The notes beneath the pieces are model-generated. The model saw only the letters and a list, made by a program, of their open reading frames with translations, was not told where the DNA came from and did no database searches. 64,000 bases of DNA from Candidatus Thiodiazotropha sp. CDECU1 (GTDB lineage: Bacteria; Pseudomonadota; Gammaproteobacteria; Chromatiales; Chromatiaceae). Every line of letters starts with the position of its first letter. Position 1 is the stretch's first letter. The stretch covers positions 1,736,001-1,800,000 of the forward strand of contig NZ_OY734020.1 in the NCBI RefSeq assembly GCF_963455295.1, written 5' to 3'. This document shows, piece after piece, positions 18,007 through 26,635 of this stretch. Position numbers and translations under genes: made by a program.

Positions 18007-18248
18007 TCGATGAGCATAAAAGTTCAGCCCAATCTAAACCTGTCATTAAGTGATTGATGTAACAGACAGATAATATTGAAAATATCCATTTTCTTAATAT
18101 TTCTCTTGAACCTCCGGTGGGTGAAAAACCCTGTGCATCGACTCATGACGTGAGCCTTTGGCTGTGTGATAATTTCAATCCATCATGACAGTGCACCAGA
18201 CTAGGATGTCGGGTGCGTAGCTTACATTTAAAGATGAGGATTGACCGA

Positions 18249-19277
18249 ATGGATGAAAACCGTGCAAAGGCGCTGAGTGCTGCTCTGGGGCAGATAGAGA
18301 AACAGTTCGGCAAGGGATCTGTGATGCGGATGGGCGACACCAGTGCGGTTCGCAACATCGAAGCGATCTCTACCGGCTCCCTGTGCCTGGATATTGCGCT
18401 GGGTATCGGCGGGCTGCCCAAGGGTCGAGTGGTGGAGATCTACGGACCTGAATCATCGGGTAAGACCACGCTTACCCTGCAGGTGGTGGCCGAGGCACAG
18501 AAGATGGGGGGCACTGCCGCCTTCATCGATGCCGAGCACGCACTCGATCCCCAGTACGCAGAGAAGCTGGGCGTGAATGTGGATGAGTTGCTCGTTTCAC
18601 AACCCGATACCGGTGAGCAGGCCCTGGAGATCACCGATATGTTGGTACGTTCCGGTGCCGTGGATGTGGTGGTCATCGATTCCGTGGCGGCCCTGACCCC
18701 CAAGGCGGAGATCGAAGGCGATATGGGGGATTCCCATGTGGGCCTGCAGGCGCGACTGATGTCCCAGGCGTTAAGAAAACTGACTGCCAATATCAAACGC
18801 ACCAACTGCCTGGTGATCTTCATCAATCAGATCCGCATGAAGATCGGTGTGATGTTCGGCAATCCCGAAACCACCACCGGCGGTAACGCATTGAAATTCT
18901 ACTCCTCGGTGCGTCTCGATATCCGCCGCATCGGTGCGATCAAGAAGGGAGATGAGGTGGTGGGTAACGATACCCGGGTCAAGGTGGTGAAGAACAAGGT
19001 TGCACCGCCCTTCAAGCAGGTGCAGTTTGAGATTCTCTATGGTGAGGGTATCTCCCACGAAGGCGAGATCATCGAACTGGGTGTGCAGCGTGGCATCATC
19101 GATAAATCGGGTGCCTGGTACAGCTACAATGGTGACCGCATCGGCCAGGGCAAGGAAAATGTGCGTAACTTTCTCAAGGAGAATCCCGACATCTCCGAGA
19201 CCATCGAATCGCGCATCCGCGAGGAGTTGCTGCCATCACAGGATAGTGAAGAAGAGATCGCCGAGGCTGAAGCCTGA
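18249..19277 (+). CDS. recA: RecA recombinase
   Basis: A 342-residue ATP-dependent strand-exchange and SOS coprotease protein. ATG 18249 gives the conserved start [18 protein letters not shown]; the frame extends 12 codons upstream without family similarity. Walker A is [10 protein letters not shown] and Walker [14 protein letters not shown]-binding loops L1 ([16 protein letters not shown]) and L2 ([15 protein letters not shown]) are intact, as is the acidic tail. A canonical LexA box (CTGT-N8-ACAG) was not found in the 240 bases upstream. recX follows with overlap. Confidence 0.97.
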   Translation: MDENRAKALSAALGQIEKQFGKGSVMRMGDTSAVRNIEAISTGSLCLDIALGIGGLPKGRVVEIYGPESSGKTTLTLQVVAEAQKMGGTAAFIDAEHALDPQYAEKLGVNVDELLVSQPDTGEQALEITDMLVRSGAVDVVVIDSVAALTPKAEIEGDMGDSHVGLQARLMSQALRKLTANIKRTNCLVIFINQIRMKIGVMFGNPETTTGGNALKFYSSVRLDIRRIGAIKKGDEVVGNDTRVKVVKNKVAPPFKQVQFEILYGEGISHEGEIIELGVQRGIIDKSGAWYSYNGDRIGQGKENVRNFLKENPDISETIESRIREELLPSQDSEEEIAEAEA

Positions 19278-19720
19278 ACGGGGCCGACACCACAGAGATC
19301 GAGGCGGCGGCAATCCGCTTGCTGACGCAACGAGAACACTCGAGGCGGGAGTTGCAGCGTAAACTGCACTCCCGCGGCTTCGAAGAGCATGACATCGAAA
19401 CCGTCTTACTGCGGTTGCGGGAGTCCGATCTGCAGAGTGACGATCGCTATACCGAAAACTATATCAGCAGCAGGATGGAGAGAGGCAACGGGCCGATACG
19501 CATTCGCGCCGAGTTGCACGAGCGTGGCATCGATGAGGCACTGATTGAGACCCATCTTGAGGGATACGCAGAGTTGTGGCCCTCCCTGCTGCAACGGGTA
19601 CATGATGCAAAATTTGGCAGCGAGCCCGGCACGGATCGAAGGCTGTTGGCAAAAAAGGCGCGTTTTCTTGAAAATCGGGGTTTCCCGGGTGAGCTGATCC
19701 GTCGATTTCTATTCGATTGA
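19274..19720 (+). CDS. recX: RecX, regulator of RecA (probable CTG start)
   Basis: RecX binds RecA filaments and limits their growth. The frame is open from a stop at 19268-19270. The first start-like codon is CTG 19274, overlapping the recA stop (CTGA); a TTG at 19319 would cut into the first conserved helix ([20 protein letters not shown]). From CTG the protein has 148 residues, within the family range, and shows the three RecX repeats ([49 protein letters not shown]). Coupling to recA translation is likely. Confidence 0.85.
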   Translation: MNGADTTEIEAAAIRLLTQREHSRRELQRKLHSRGFEEHDIETVLLRLRESDLQSDDRYTENYISSRMERGNGPIRIRAELHERGIDEALIETHLEGYAELWPSLLQRVHDAKFGSEPGTDRRLLAKKARFLENRGFPGELIRRFLFD

Positions 19721-19767
19721 TCCCTGTCTTGGGGCATCCCGGACGTCTATTAACTACCCCTCATTTC

Positions 19768-19779
19768 CAACAGCTGTTG
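19768..19779. promoter_or_regulatory. Palindrome upstream of alaS
   Basis: CAACAGCTGTTG is a perfect 12-base palindrome in the 215-base gap between recX and alaS. E. coli AlaRS is known to repress its own promoter through a palindromic site, but there is no proof that this one has that role. The rest of the gap shows no gene and no clear terminator. Confidence 0.25.
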
Positions 19780-19935
19780 ATGCTCTGCCTCTGCATTAGT
19801 GATTTTTCCATCTGGCGTTCAACCTGGTCGAGGGGTAATACCCGGAAGATACGCTTTTGATGTAACCTATACGGGCTTTTTTTCTCCGTTCCTGTTATCT
19901 TTTATGGTTTATTTTGCGGTTAATTTTTTCCTTAC

Positions 19936-22572
19936 ATGATGAAAACCAGCGCCGACATACGACAAGCTTTTCTGGACTATTTCGCCGAACGCGGACATGA
20001 GGTGGTCGCCAGCAGCCCACTGGTACCACAGAACGATCCAACCCTGCTGTTTACCAATGCGGGCATGGTGCAGTTCAAGGATCTGTTTCTCGGCCGGGAA
20101 AAGCGTGACTACCAACGGGCAGCCAGTTCTCAACGTTGTGTGCGGGCAGGGGGAAAGCACAATGATCTTGAGAATGTCGGTTATACCGCGCGTCACCATA
20201 CCTTCTTCGAAATGCTTGGTAATTTCAGTTTCGGCGACTACTTCAAACGGGATGCCATCAGGTATGCCTGGGAGTTTCTCACTGAAACCATCGGTCTGCC
20301 GGCTGAAAAACTATGGGTGACCGTCTATGAAGAGGATGACGAGGCGGCAAACATCTGGCTCGACGAGATCGGCATAGACAGCACCCGTTTCACCCGGATC
20401 GGAGACAAGCCAGGGGGCAGGCGCTATGAGAGCGACAACTTCTGGTCAATGGGGGACACCGGGCCCTGTGGCCCCTGTTCGGAGATCTTTTTCGATCACG
20501 GGGAGGGTATCTGGGGTGGGCCACCCGGCACGCCTGAAGAGGAGGGTGATCGCTACATCGAGATCTGGAACCTGGTATTCATGCAATACAATCGTGATGC
20601 CGATGGTGTAGTGACACCACTGCCCAAACCCTCAGTGGATACGGGTATGGGGCTGGAGCGTCTGGCTGCTGTTCTGCAGAGCGTGCACAGCAACTATGAA
20701 ATTGACCTGTTTGTTCATCTCATACAGGATGCCGCCAAGCTGACTGGCTGCGACAATCTTGAAGAGAAATCTCTGCGGGTCATAGCTGACCACATACGTT
20801 CCTGTGCCTTCCTCATCACCGATGGAATATTGCCATCCAACGAGGGTCGCGGTTATGTGTTACGGCGGATCATACGCCGTGCCATTCGGCATGGTTATAT
20901 GCTTGGAGTGAAGGAGCCATTCTTCTTCAAGTTGGTGGGAAGTTTATGTGACGAGATGGGTGAAGCCTATCCGGAATTGCTGTCACAACGTTCCCAGGTT
21001 GAAAAAGTACTGCGTCTGGAAGAGGAGCGATTCGCCCAGACCCTGGAGCAGGGGATGAAGATCCTCGAAGAGACGATCTCGGCGCTCGATGGAGAGGTCA
21101 TTCCTGGTGAAGTTGTGTTCAAGCTATATGATACCTATGGCTTTCCCAGAGACCTGACTGCGGATATCGCCCGTGAACGCGATCTGACCATCGATCAGCC
21201 AGGCTTTGAGACGGCAATGGCGGCACAGCGTGAGCGCGCCCAGGCAGCGAGTCAATTTGGCGCAGTGGCGAGTGTCGATCTGGATTTGGAGGAGAAGACG
21301 CATTTTTCCGGTTATGACCACCTTGAGGATCGAGGTACTGTAGTCGCCATTCTCCACGATGGCGAGACCGTGAATGCCCTGCAGCAGGGAGAATCCGGCA
21401 TGGTTTTTCTGGATCATACCCCCTTCTATGCGGAATCCGGTGGTCAGGTTGGGGATCAAGGTGTGCTGGAGGGGGATGGCCTGCTGTTCGAAGTGGAGGA
21501 TACGCAAAAACAGGGAGGTGAGCAGTTTGCCCACATCGGCAAGCTCGAGGAGGGCGTTCTCGCAGTAGGTGACAAGGTGACCGGGCAGGTCAATGCCTAT
21601 ACCCGTCTGGCTACTGCGCTCAATCACTCTGCAACCCATCTGCTACATGCGGCCTTGCGTCAGGAACTGGGTGAACATGTGACCCAGAAGGGTTCACTGG
21701 TGGACGCAGAGCGTCTGCGCTTCGATTTTTCCCATTTCGAGCCTATCGCCAGGGAACAGTTGCAGACCATTGAACAGCTGGTCAATCAGCAGATTCGTCA
21801 TAATCATCTGGTCGATACCAAGCTAATGTCCCTGGACGAGGCCAAGGCATCCGGTGCGATGGCACTTTTCGGTGAGAAGTATGCGGAGAAGGTGCGGGTG
21901 TTGAGCATGGGTGATTTTTCCACTGAACTCTGCGGTGGCACCCATGTCAATGCGGTGGGAGATATCGGCCTGTTCAAAATTACTGCTGAGAGCGGTATTG
22001 CTGCCGGTGTGCGTCGAATCGAGGCAGTTACCGGCCAATGCGCCGTGGAGTGGATGGAAGCAGACGAAGAGCGGGTACAGCGAGTTGCCGAAATAATCAA
22101 AGCAGGGCGGGATGAAATCGAGGACAAGCTGGAGCAGATCCTGGAACGCAACCGAAAGCTGGAGAAGGAGCTGGAGCAGTTGAAAGGGAAACTCGCCAGT
22201 GCCGCCGGCAGTGACCTGGCGACAGGTGCCATCAGTGTGGGCGAGGTGAAGGTGCTCGCGGCTGCACTCGACGGTGCTGACGCCAAATCGTTGCGGGAGA
22301 CCATGGATCAACTGAAGAACAAGCTAGGTTCAGCTGTGATCCTGCTGGCAGCGGTGACAGGCGGCAAGGTATCCCTGGTGGCTGGAGTAACCAAGGATCT
22401 GACCGCACAGATGAAGGCGGGTGACCTGGTTAAACTGGCGGCAGAGAAGGTTGGCGGCAAGGGTGGCGGACGGCCGGATATGGCCCAGGCTGGAGGTAGT
22501 AATCCCGATGATTTGCCACACGCCCTGGCGATCGTGGAACCCTGGGTCAGGGATCAAATGGATATGGGTTGA
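19936..22572 (+). CDS. alaS: Alanyl-tRNA synthetase
   Basis: An 878-residue class II synthetase that charges tRNA-Ala and edits Ser/Gly. The catalytic core has [15 protein letters not shown] and the motif RQAASS-like [19 protein letters not shown]. The editing domain carries the metal motif [11 protein letters not shown] and CGGTHV. A C-terminal coiled coil and C-Ala domain ([15 protein letters not shown]) complete it. Two adjacent ATGs can serve as the start; no clear ribosome binding site precedes them. recA-recX-alaS order is conserved in gammaproteobacteria. Confidence 0.96.
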   Translation: MMKTSADIRQAFLDYFAERGHEVVASSPLVPQNDPTLLFTNAGMVQFKDLFLGREKRDYQRAASSQRCVRAGGKHNDLENVGYTARHHTFFEMLGNFSFGDYFKRDAIRYAWEFLTETIGLPAEKLWVTVYEEDDEAANIWLDEIGIDSTRFTRIGDKPGGRRYESDNFWSMGDTGPCGPCSEIFFDHGEGIWGGPPGTPEEEGDRYIEIWNLVFMQYNRDADGVVTPLPKPSVDTGMGLERLAAVLQSVHSNYEIDLFVHLIQDAAKLTGCDNLEEKSLRVIADHIRSCAFLITDGILPSNEGRGYVLRRIIRRAIRHGYMLGVKEPFFFKLVGSLCDEMGEAYPELLSQRSQVEKVLRLEEERFAQTLEQGMKILEETISALDGEVIPGEVVFKLYDTYGFPRDLTADIARERDLTIDQPGFETAMAAQRERAQAASQFGAVASVDLDLEEKTHFSGYDHLEDRGTVVAILHDGETVNALQQGESGMVFLDHTPFYAESGGQVGDQGVLEGDGLLFEVEDTQKQGGEQFAHIGKLEEGVLAVGDKVTGQVNAYTRLATALNHSATHLLHAALRQELGEHVTQKGSLVDAERLRFDFSHFEPIAREQLQTIEQLVNQQIRHNHLVDTKLMSLDEAKASGAMALFGEKYAEKVRVLSMGDFSTELCGGTHVNAVGDIGLFKITAESGIAAGVRRIEAVTGQCAVEWMEADEERVQRVAEIIKAGRDEIEDKLEQILERNRKLEKELEQLKGKLASAAGSDLATGAISVGEVKVLAAALDGADAKSLRETMDQLKNKLGSAVILLAAVTGGKVSLVAGVTKDLTAQMKAGDLVKLAAEKVGGKGGGRPDMAQAGGSNPDDLPHALAIVEPWVRDQMDMG

Positions 22573-22681
22573 GTCCAGCGATATGTAATAGGGCAACAAT
22601 GCGGTTCCGTTGCGGGACGCTTTGGTGTTTAATGTGCAGCTTTTTTAGACAACCAACAGCTTATTTGGGGTTTGAACTGAC

Positions 22682-23911
22682 ATGGCACTGATCGTGCAAA
22701 AATATGGCGGCACCTCAGTCGGCTCGACTGAGCGAATCATGGCCGTTGCGGAAAAGGTGAAGGGCTATAGGGATAGAGGTGACCAGGTAGTGGTTGTGGT
22801 CTCAGCCATGTCGGGTGAAACCAATCGCCTGATCGCACTGGCAGGAGATATCGATGAGGCACCTGAGCCAAGGGAGATGGATGTATTGGTCTCCACCGGT
22901 GAACAGGTCACTATTGCTCTGCTCTCCATGGCCCTGCAAAAGAGCGGATGTCCTGCCCGCTCCTATACCGGGGGCCAGGTGCATATCCTCACAGACAGTG
23001 CCTACAGCAAGGCCCGCATCCGTGACATCGACGCGGCCCGCGTCAGGGCGGATCTTGATGCCGGCCGGGTGGTCGTGGTGGCAGGCTTTCAGGGTGTTGA
23101 TGAGCATGGCAGCATCACCACCCTCGGGCGTGGTGGATCGGATACCACAGCGGTGGCCATGGCTGCCGCGCTAAAGGCCGACGAGTGCCAGATCTACACC
23201 GATGTGGATGGTGTCTATACCACCGATCCCCGGGTGGAGCCCAAGGCAAGACGACTGGATCGAATCACCTTCGAAGAGATGTTGGAGATGGCCAGTTTGG
23301 GTTCCAAGGTGCTGCAGATACGCGCTGTCGAATTTGCAGGCAAATACAATGTTCCCCTGCGTGTCCTGTCCAGCTTCGAAGAGGGCGAAGGCACACTGAT
23401 TACCTTTGAGGAAGAGAGCATGGAACAGGCAAAGATTTCCGGTATTGCATTCAACCGTGATGAAGCGAAACTGACCATTCTGGGTGTTCCTGATCAGCCG
23501 GGTGTGGCATATAAGATTATCGGGCCGATCTCAAGTCAGAATATCGAGGTCGACATGATTATTCAGAACATCTCCCACGATACCGGGCGAACCGATTTTA
23601 CTTTCACCGTGAATCGGGTCGATTTTAATCGTGCCAGGGATATTCTGCAGCAGACAGCCGATGAGATGGGCGCACGGGAAGTGCTGGCAGACGACAAGAT
23701 CGTCAAAATCTCCCTGGTTGGTGTCGGTATGCGTTCCCATGCGGGCATCGCCAGCAAGATGTTTGAGGCGCTTGCTGACGAGGGTATCAACATCCGTATG
23801 ATCTCCACATCTGAAATAAAAATATCCGTTGTGGTCGATGAAAAATATCTCGAGCTGGGCGTACGGGCGCTGCACGAGGCTTTTGAGCTCGAAAAAGAAG
23901 TACAATCCTAA
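22682..23911 (+). CDS. lysC: Aspartate kinase
   Basis: A 409-residue enzyme phosphorylating aspartate, the first step to Lys, Met and Thr. The N-terminal kinase domain starts with VQKYGGTSVG and includes LGRGGSDTTAVAMAAALKAD and the aspartate loop YTDVDGVYTTDPR. Two ACT domains (about 265-340 and 345-405) bind feedback effectors (LGVPDQPGVAYKI, LVGVGMRSHAGIASKMFEAL). This resembles the Pseudomonas single-gene type, controlled by Lys plus Thr. An internal start for a separate beta subunit was not examined. csrA follows 200 bases later. Confidence 0.95.
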   Translation: MALIVQKYGGTSVGSTERIMAVAEKVKGYRDRGDQVVVVVSAMSGETNRLIALAGDIDEAPEPREMDVLVSTGEQVTIALLSMALQKSGCPARSYTGGQVHILTDSAYSKARIRDIDAARVRADLDAGRVVVVAGFQGVDEHGSITTLGRGGSDTTAVAMAAALKADECQIYTDVDGVYTTDPRVEPKARRLDRITFEEMLEMASLGSKVLQIRAVEFAGKYNVPLRVLSSFEEGEGTLITFEEESMEQAKISGIAFNRDEAKLTILGVPDQPGVAYKIIGPISSQNIEVDMIIQNISHDTGRTDFTFTVNRVDFNRARDILQQTADEMGAREVLADDKIVKISLVGVGMRSHAGIASKMFEALADEGINIRMISTSEIKISVVVDEKYLELGVRALHEAFELEKEVQS

Positions 23912-24112
23912 AATAGGCAAATCAGGGCATTTAGGCCCTATAAACAGGTCTTTTGAATCGTTTTTTCCCTTTTTTACCCAAAGTCCAGTTGCTAAAATGG
24001 TAATACCAGTCCCGTATTATACGGAGGCTTGGTTGGCAAAGGTGGCGCTGAGATTTAGTAGTTACCAAATCGAAGCCCACCACAAACTCAAGGAACTACA
24101 TGGAGACTGGAC

Positions 24113-24295
24113 ATGTTAATACTGACTCGCCGTGTTGGCGAAACCCTGATGATTGGAGATGAGGTTACGGTTACTGTACTAGGCGTTAAAGGTAATCAAG
24201 TACGCATTGGCGTGAATGCACCACGGGATGTGACCGTGCACCGGGAAGAGATCTACGAGCGTATAAAAAGAGAGCAGTCGGAAGAGTCCTCCTAG
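24113..24295 (+). CDS. csrA: Carbon storage regulator CsrA
   Basis: A 60-residue RNA-binding dimer that binds GGA motifs in mRNA leaders and controls central carbon metabolism, motility and biofilm traits. It begins [18 protein letters not shown] and keeps the RNA-contact residues at both ends ([14 protein letters not shown]). GGAGA lies before the ATG. The position after lysC (with alaS and recA upstream) and before tRNA-Ser is conserved in gammaproteobacteria. Confidence 0.97.
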   Translation: MLILTRRVGETLMIGDEVTVTVLGVKGNQVRIGVNAPRDVTVHREEIYERIKREQSEESS

Positions 24296-24341
24296 AGGAG
24301 TCAAGTCAACGTAAAACGACAAGATTTAGCCTCAAAAAAAC

Positions 24342-24371
24342 AACTTTACCACGGAAGGTAAAGTTTTTTTG
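24342..24371 (+). terminator. Terminator of csrA
   Basis: AACTTTACC (24342-24350) pairs with GGTAAAGTT (24357-24365) around a 6-base loop, followed by a T-run and preceded by an A-run, so it can work in both directions. Confidence 0.85.
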
Positions 24372-24397
24372 TTTGTAGAAGCAGAAATCTGTACAAT
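24369..24397 (+). promoter_or_regulatory. Candidate promoter of tRNA-Ser
   Basis: TTGTTT (24369-24374) and TACAAT (24392-24397) with a 17-base spacer lie about 120 bases before the tRNA, at the end of the csrA terminator. Moderate match only. Confidence 0.35.
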
Positions 24398-24518
24398 CTC
24401 GACACCTTAGAAGGGTGTGGGGAACCAGGGTCCTAAAACCTTGAGATCGCCCCAATCCCGAGATGAGATTAAAGGTCACCCGCACAGGGTTTGACTGAAT
24501 CCAAAAACAAACACACCC

Positions 24519-24611
24519 GGAGAGATGGCCGAGCGGCTGAAGGCGCTCCCCTGCTAAGGGAGTATGGGGTTAATAGCTCCATCGAGGGTTCGAATCCCTC
24601 TCTCTCCGCCA
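24519..24611 (+). tRNA. tRNA-Ser (anticodon GCT)
   Basis: A 93-base class II tRNA: acceptor GGAGAGA/TCTCTCC, anticodon stem CTCCC/GGGAG with loop CTGCTAA (anticodon GCT, reading AGC/AGU), a long variable arm, T-arm GAGGG/CCCTC with TTCGAAT, discriminator G and encoded CCA. It closely resembles the E. coli tRNA-Ser(GCU). Its 3' end runs directly into a terminator palindrome. Confidence 0.97.
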
Positions 24612-24649
24612 TATAAAAAGGGGCCCAACTGGGCCCCTTTTTATATGGC
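24608..24649. terminator. Perfect 19-bp palindrome at the 3' end of tRNA-Ser
   Basis: Arms 24608-24626 and 24631-24649 are exact inverses with an AACT loop. The left arm includes the tRNA's GCCA end; the right arm contains five T and ends in ATGGC. It should terminate tRNA-Ser transcription. The outer half of the right arm is also the beginning of each tandem repeat that follows. Confidence 0.85.
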
Positions 24650-25139
24650 GGTGAGCGAGGATTTGATTCGAACCCTTCGTTCGACCAGGCGCGCAGCGCC
24701 GCAGGAGGCCGAGCGCAGCGAAGGCACCCCGAAGGGGCGAGTCTGCGCAGCAGACGAGTCAATCCCTCCCCTCAGACGGCACCCAAGTAATGGAGTCCCT
24801 CAGCCCCTTTTTATATGGCGGTGAGCGAGGATTTGATTCGAACCCTTCGTTCGACCAGGCGCGCAGCGCCGCAGGAGGCCGAGCGCAGCGAAGGCACCCC
24901 GAAGGGGCGAGTCTGCGCAGCAGACGAGTCAATCCCTCCCCTCAGACGGCACCCAAGTAATGGAGTCCCTCAGCCCCTTTTTATATGGCGGTGAGCGAGG
25001 ATTTGATTCGAACCCTTCGTTCGACCAGGCGCGCAACGCCGCAGAACATCATCGCATAGCGATGATGGCCCGAAGGGCGAGGCCGCAGGCCGAGTAATCC
25101 CTCCCCTCAGACGGCACCCAAGTAATGGAGTCCCTCAGC
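24635..25139. repeat. Three tandem repeats of about 170 bp downstream of tRNA-Ser
   Basis: Units at 24635-24804 and 24805-24974 are 170 bases and nearly identical; the third (24975-25139) is 165 bases and differs in its middle part, where a CATCATCG/CGATGATG hairpin replaces other sequence. Each unit starts CCCCTTTTTATATGGCGGTG and continues with GATTCGAACCC: read on the minus strand this is a T-loop, acceptor strand and CCA like the end of a serine tRNA, but without a pairing 5' half. Reading frames in the repeats are not credible proteins. Confidence 0.85.
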
Positions 25140-25141
25140 CC

Positions 25142-25345
25142 CGCACCCCCGCACCCCTCCCAATTTCTAAATGGTCAGATACGAGATAGATGAACAGATT
25201 GTGCAATATTCCACAATCTAGCAGCGTCGTTTGTCACTTTTCGTTTAAAATTATAGGGTTATAGTTAAATTAAAGAGTCGCTTTAGGCAGATGCAGTAGT
25301 ATCGATGAAAAGTGTTTTTTACAATAACCATAATTGGTGAACGAT
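25142..25345. other. AT-rich gap with an operator-like palindrome
   Basis: No gene is seen. AGATTGTG (25196-25203) and CACAATCT (25212-25219) form an 8-base inverted repeat. TTGTCA (25231-25236) and TATAGG (25252-25257) are a poor promoter match. Base composition drops sharply in GC here compared with the repeats before it. Confidence 0.35.
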
Positions 25346-25624
25346 ATGCTGAATGAGAATGAAACTCCTTTTAAGACTACGGTCGATGATCACAAGCATC
25401 AGATTAGAATGGGCAGGGTAGTCACAAATCGAAAGGGTGGACGGGCGAAAGGCAGCATCCGTGAGCTTGAACTCATTGCGGCGGACCTTCGGCGGGGCGG
25501 TGAGATTAGCAGAGCCGACGAGGTCGATATGGAGATCATGGCGATTTTGGATAAGAAAATCTGCCGAAAAATTATAAAACGGAGCAGAAAAGAGCAAAAC
25601 ATGCTTCACATCGAATCTTGCTGA
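25346..25624 (+). CDS. Small hypothetical protein
   Basis: A 92-residue basic protein not recognised. ATG 25346 is chosen because GGTGA lies five bases upstream; a TTG four codons earlier is the alternative. The N-terminal 30 residues look disordered, followed by a charged region (NRKGGRAKGSIRELELIAAD, then LRRGGEISRADEVDMEIMAI) that should form helices and a Lys/Arg-rich end with Cys residues. No signal peptide or membrane segment. It lies 133 bases before the PhnD-like gene; a functional link is unknown. Confidence 0.5.
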   Translation: MLNENETPFKTTVDDHKHQIRMGRVVTNRKGGRAKGSIRELELIAADLRRGGEISRADEVDMEIMAILDKKICRKIIKRSRKEQNMLHIESC

Positions 25625-25756
25625 GCTTCAGTAACTGGTTAAAAATTGTGGATTAACAAGATGAGACTAAGCTATGCTTATATACTCTTCAGTAGAAACT
25701 GGATAGGGGTTATGGAGTAACGCAAGGAGAAACCCTGAACCCGGTATTGGGAACCT

Positions 25757-26635
25757 ATGCAAAAGGTACTATGGAGCAGTCTTAGGCTTAAGCGGCTAGT
25801 AGGAATAGTCGCAATATTGTTTGTCTCTATCCCCACATCAGCTCACACTGCTGATTCACTGATCCTCGGCATCCATCCTTATCGTTCCCATCAGGAAATC
25901 CGCAGTATGTTTACGCCGTTAGCGGAGTTTCTGAGTCAGCGCACTGGTATACCAGTAGAGGTGCGGATTGGTAATTCCTACGATTCTCACTTCAATGCGA
26001 TTATTCATGGGCAGGTGGATCTTGCGTTTATCGGCCCCGCGCTATTCGTACAATTAATCGACAAGGGTGTTGTTCCCTATCTGTTGGCTAGACTCGAGAT
26101 CAATGGGAGACCAACCTTCACCGGAAAAATCTTCACCAGGGAAGGTAGCGACATACGTACCCTTAAAGATCTCAAGGGACGCCATTTCGCTTTTGGCAGT
26201 TACTCATCCACAATGAGCCACCTTGTACCGCGGCAGACGATGTATGAAGCAGGTATCGATGTCGAAGATTTTGCAAGTTACCACCACTTTGATAGTCATG
26301 ACAATGTGGCGCTTGCCGTGCTCGCTGGCGACGCCGATGCAGGTGCTGTTAAAGAAGCGGTATATGAGAAATATCGTAGTAAAGGGATTGTCTCGATTGC
26401 TACCACCCCAGAAATATCTGAACATCTTTTTATCGCACCAGCTAACACGCACCCAGATAGGGTAAGTTTGCTACGGCAAAACCTACTGAGCCTGTCCGCA
26501 GACAAGTCAGAAATTAATCAAGTACTCTCTCCGATCAAAGAATCAGCGACAGCCCTGGTTGGAGTGGATTCTAGGGATTATCAACAACTACAGAACATCA
26601 TTAAAGACTTGCGAGCCAGGGGTGTGGTCAAATGA
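25757..26635 (+). CDS. PhnD-like periplasmic binding protein
   Basis: A 292-residue exported protein with a signal peptide (hydrophobic core LVGIVAILFVSIPTSA) and a PhnD/phosphonate-binding-type fold: LILGIHPYRSHQEIRSMFTP at the start, IIHGQVDLAFIGPALFVQ in the first lobe, and GRHFAFGSYSSTMSHLVPRQ in the second. Such proteins bind phosphonate, phosphite or other small anions. There is no ABC permease or ATPase nearby; the stop overlaps the start of a GGDEF/EAL membrane protein (ATGA), so it probably serves as its periplasmic ligand sensor. Confidence 0.88.
   Translation: MQKVLWSSLRLKRLVGIVAILFVSIPTSAHTADSLILGIHPYRSHQEIRSMFTPLAEFLSQRTGIPVEVRIGNSYDSHFNAIIHGQVDLAFIGPALFVQLIDKGVVPYLLARLEINGRPTFTGKIFTREGSDIRTLKDLKGRHFAFGSYSSTMSHLVPRQTMYEAGIDVEDFASYHHFDSHDNVALAVLAGDADAGAVKEAVYEKYRSKGIVSIATTPEISEHLFIAPANTHPDRVSLLRQNLLSLSADKSEINQVLSPIKESATALVGVDSRDYQQLQNIIKDLRARGVVK

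Noticed and set aside
18007..18248. LexA (SOS) box upstream of recA
   Set aside because: CTGT and ACAG tetramers occur, but none with the required 8-base spacing. An imperfect AT-rich inverted repeat at 18072-18101 was not judged to be a LexA site.
24469..24762. Minus-strand reading frame containing AEREGFEPS across tRNA-Ser and the repeats
   Set aside because: This peptide pattern is a known artefact of translating tRNA-Ser genes and their 3' flanks; the frame overlaps the tRNA and has no ribosome binding site.
24564..24824. Plus-strand reading frame through the tandem repeats
   Set aside because: It starts inside the tRNA and only reads through repeat sequence; not a credible protein.
25319..25609. 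Minus-strand frame opposite the small basic protein
   Set aside because: It overlaps the plus-strand frame completely; the plus frame has a ribosome binding site and a more protein-like composition.
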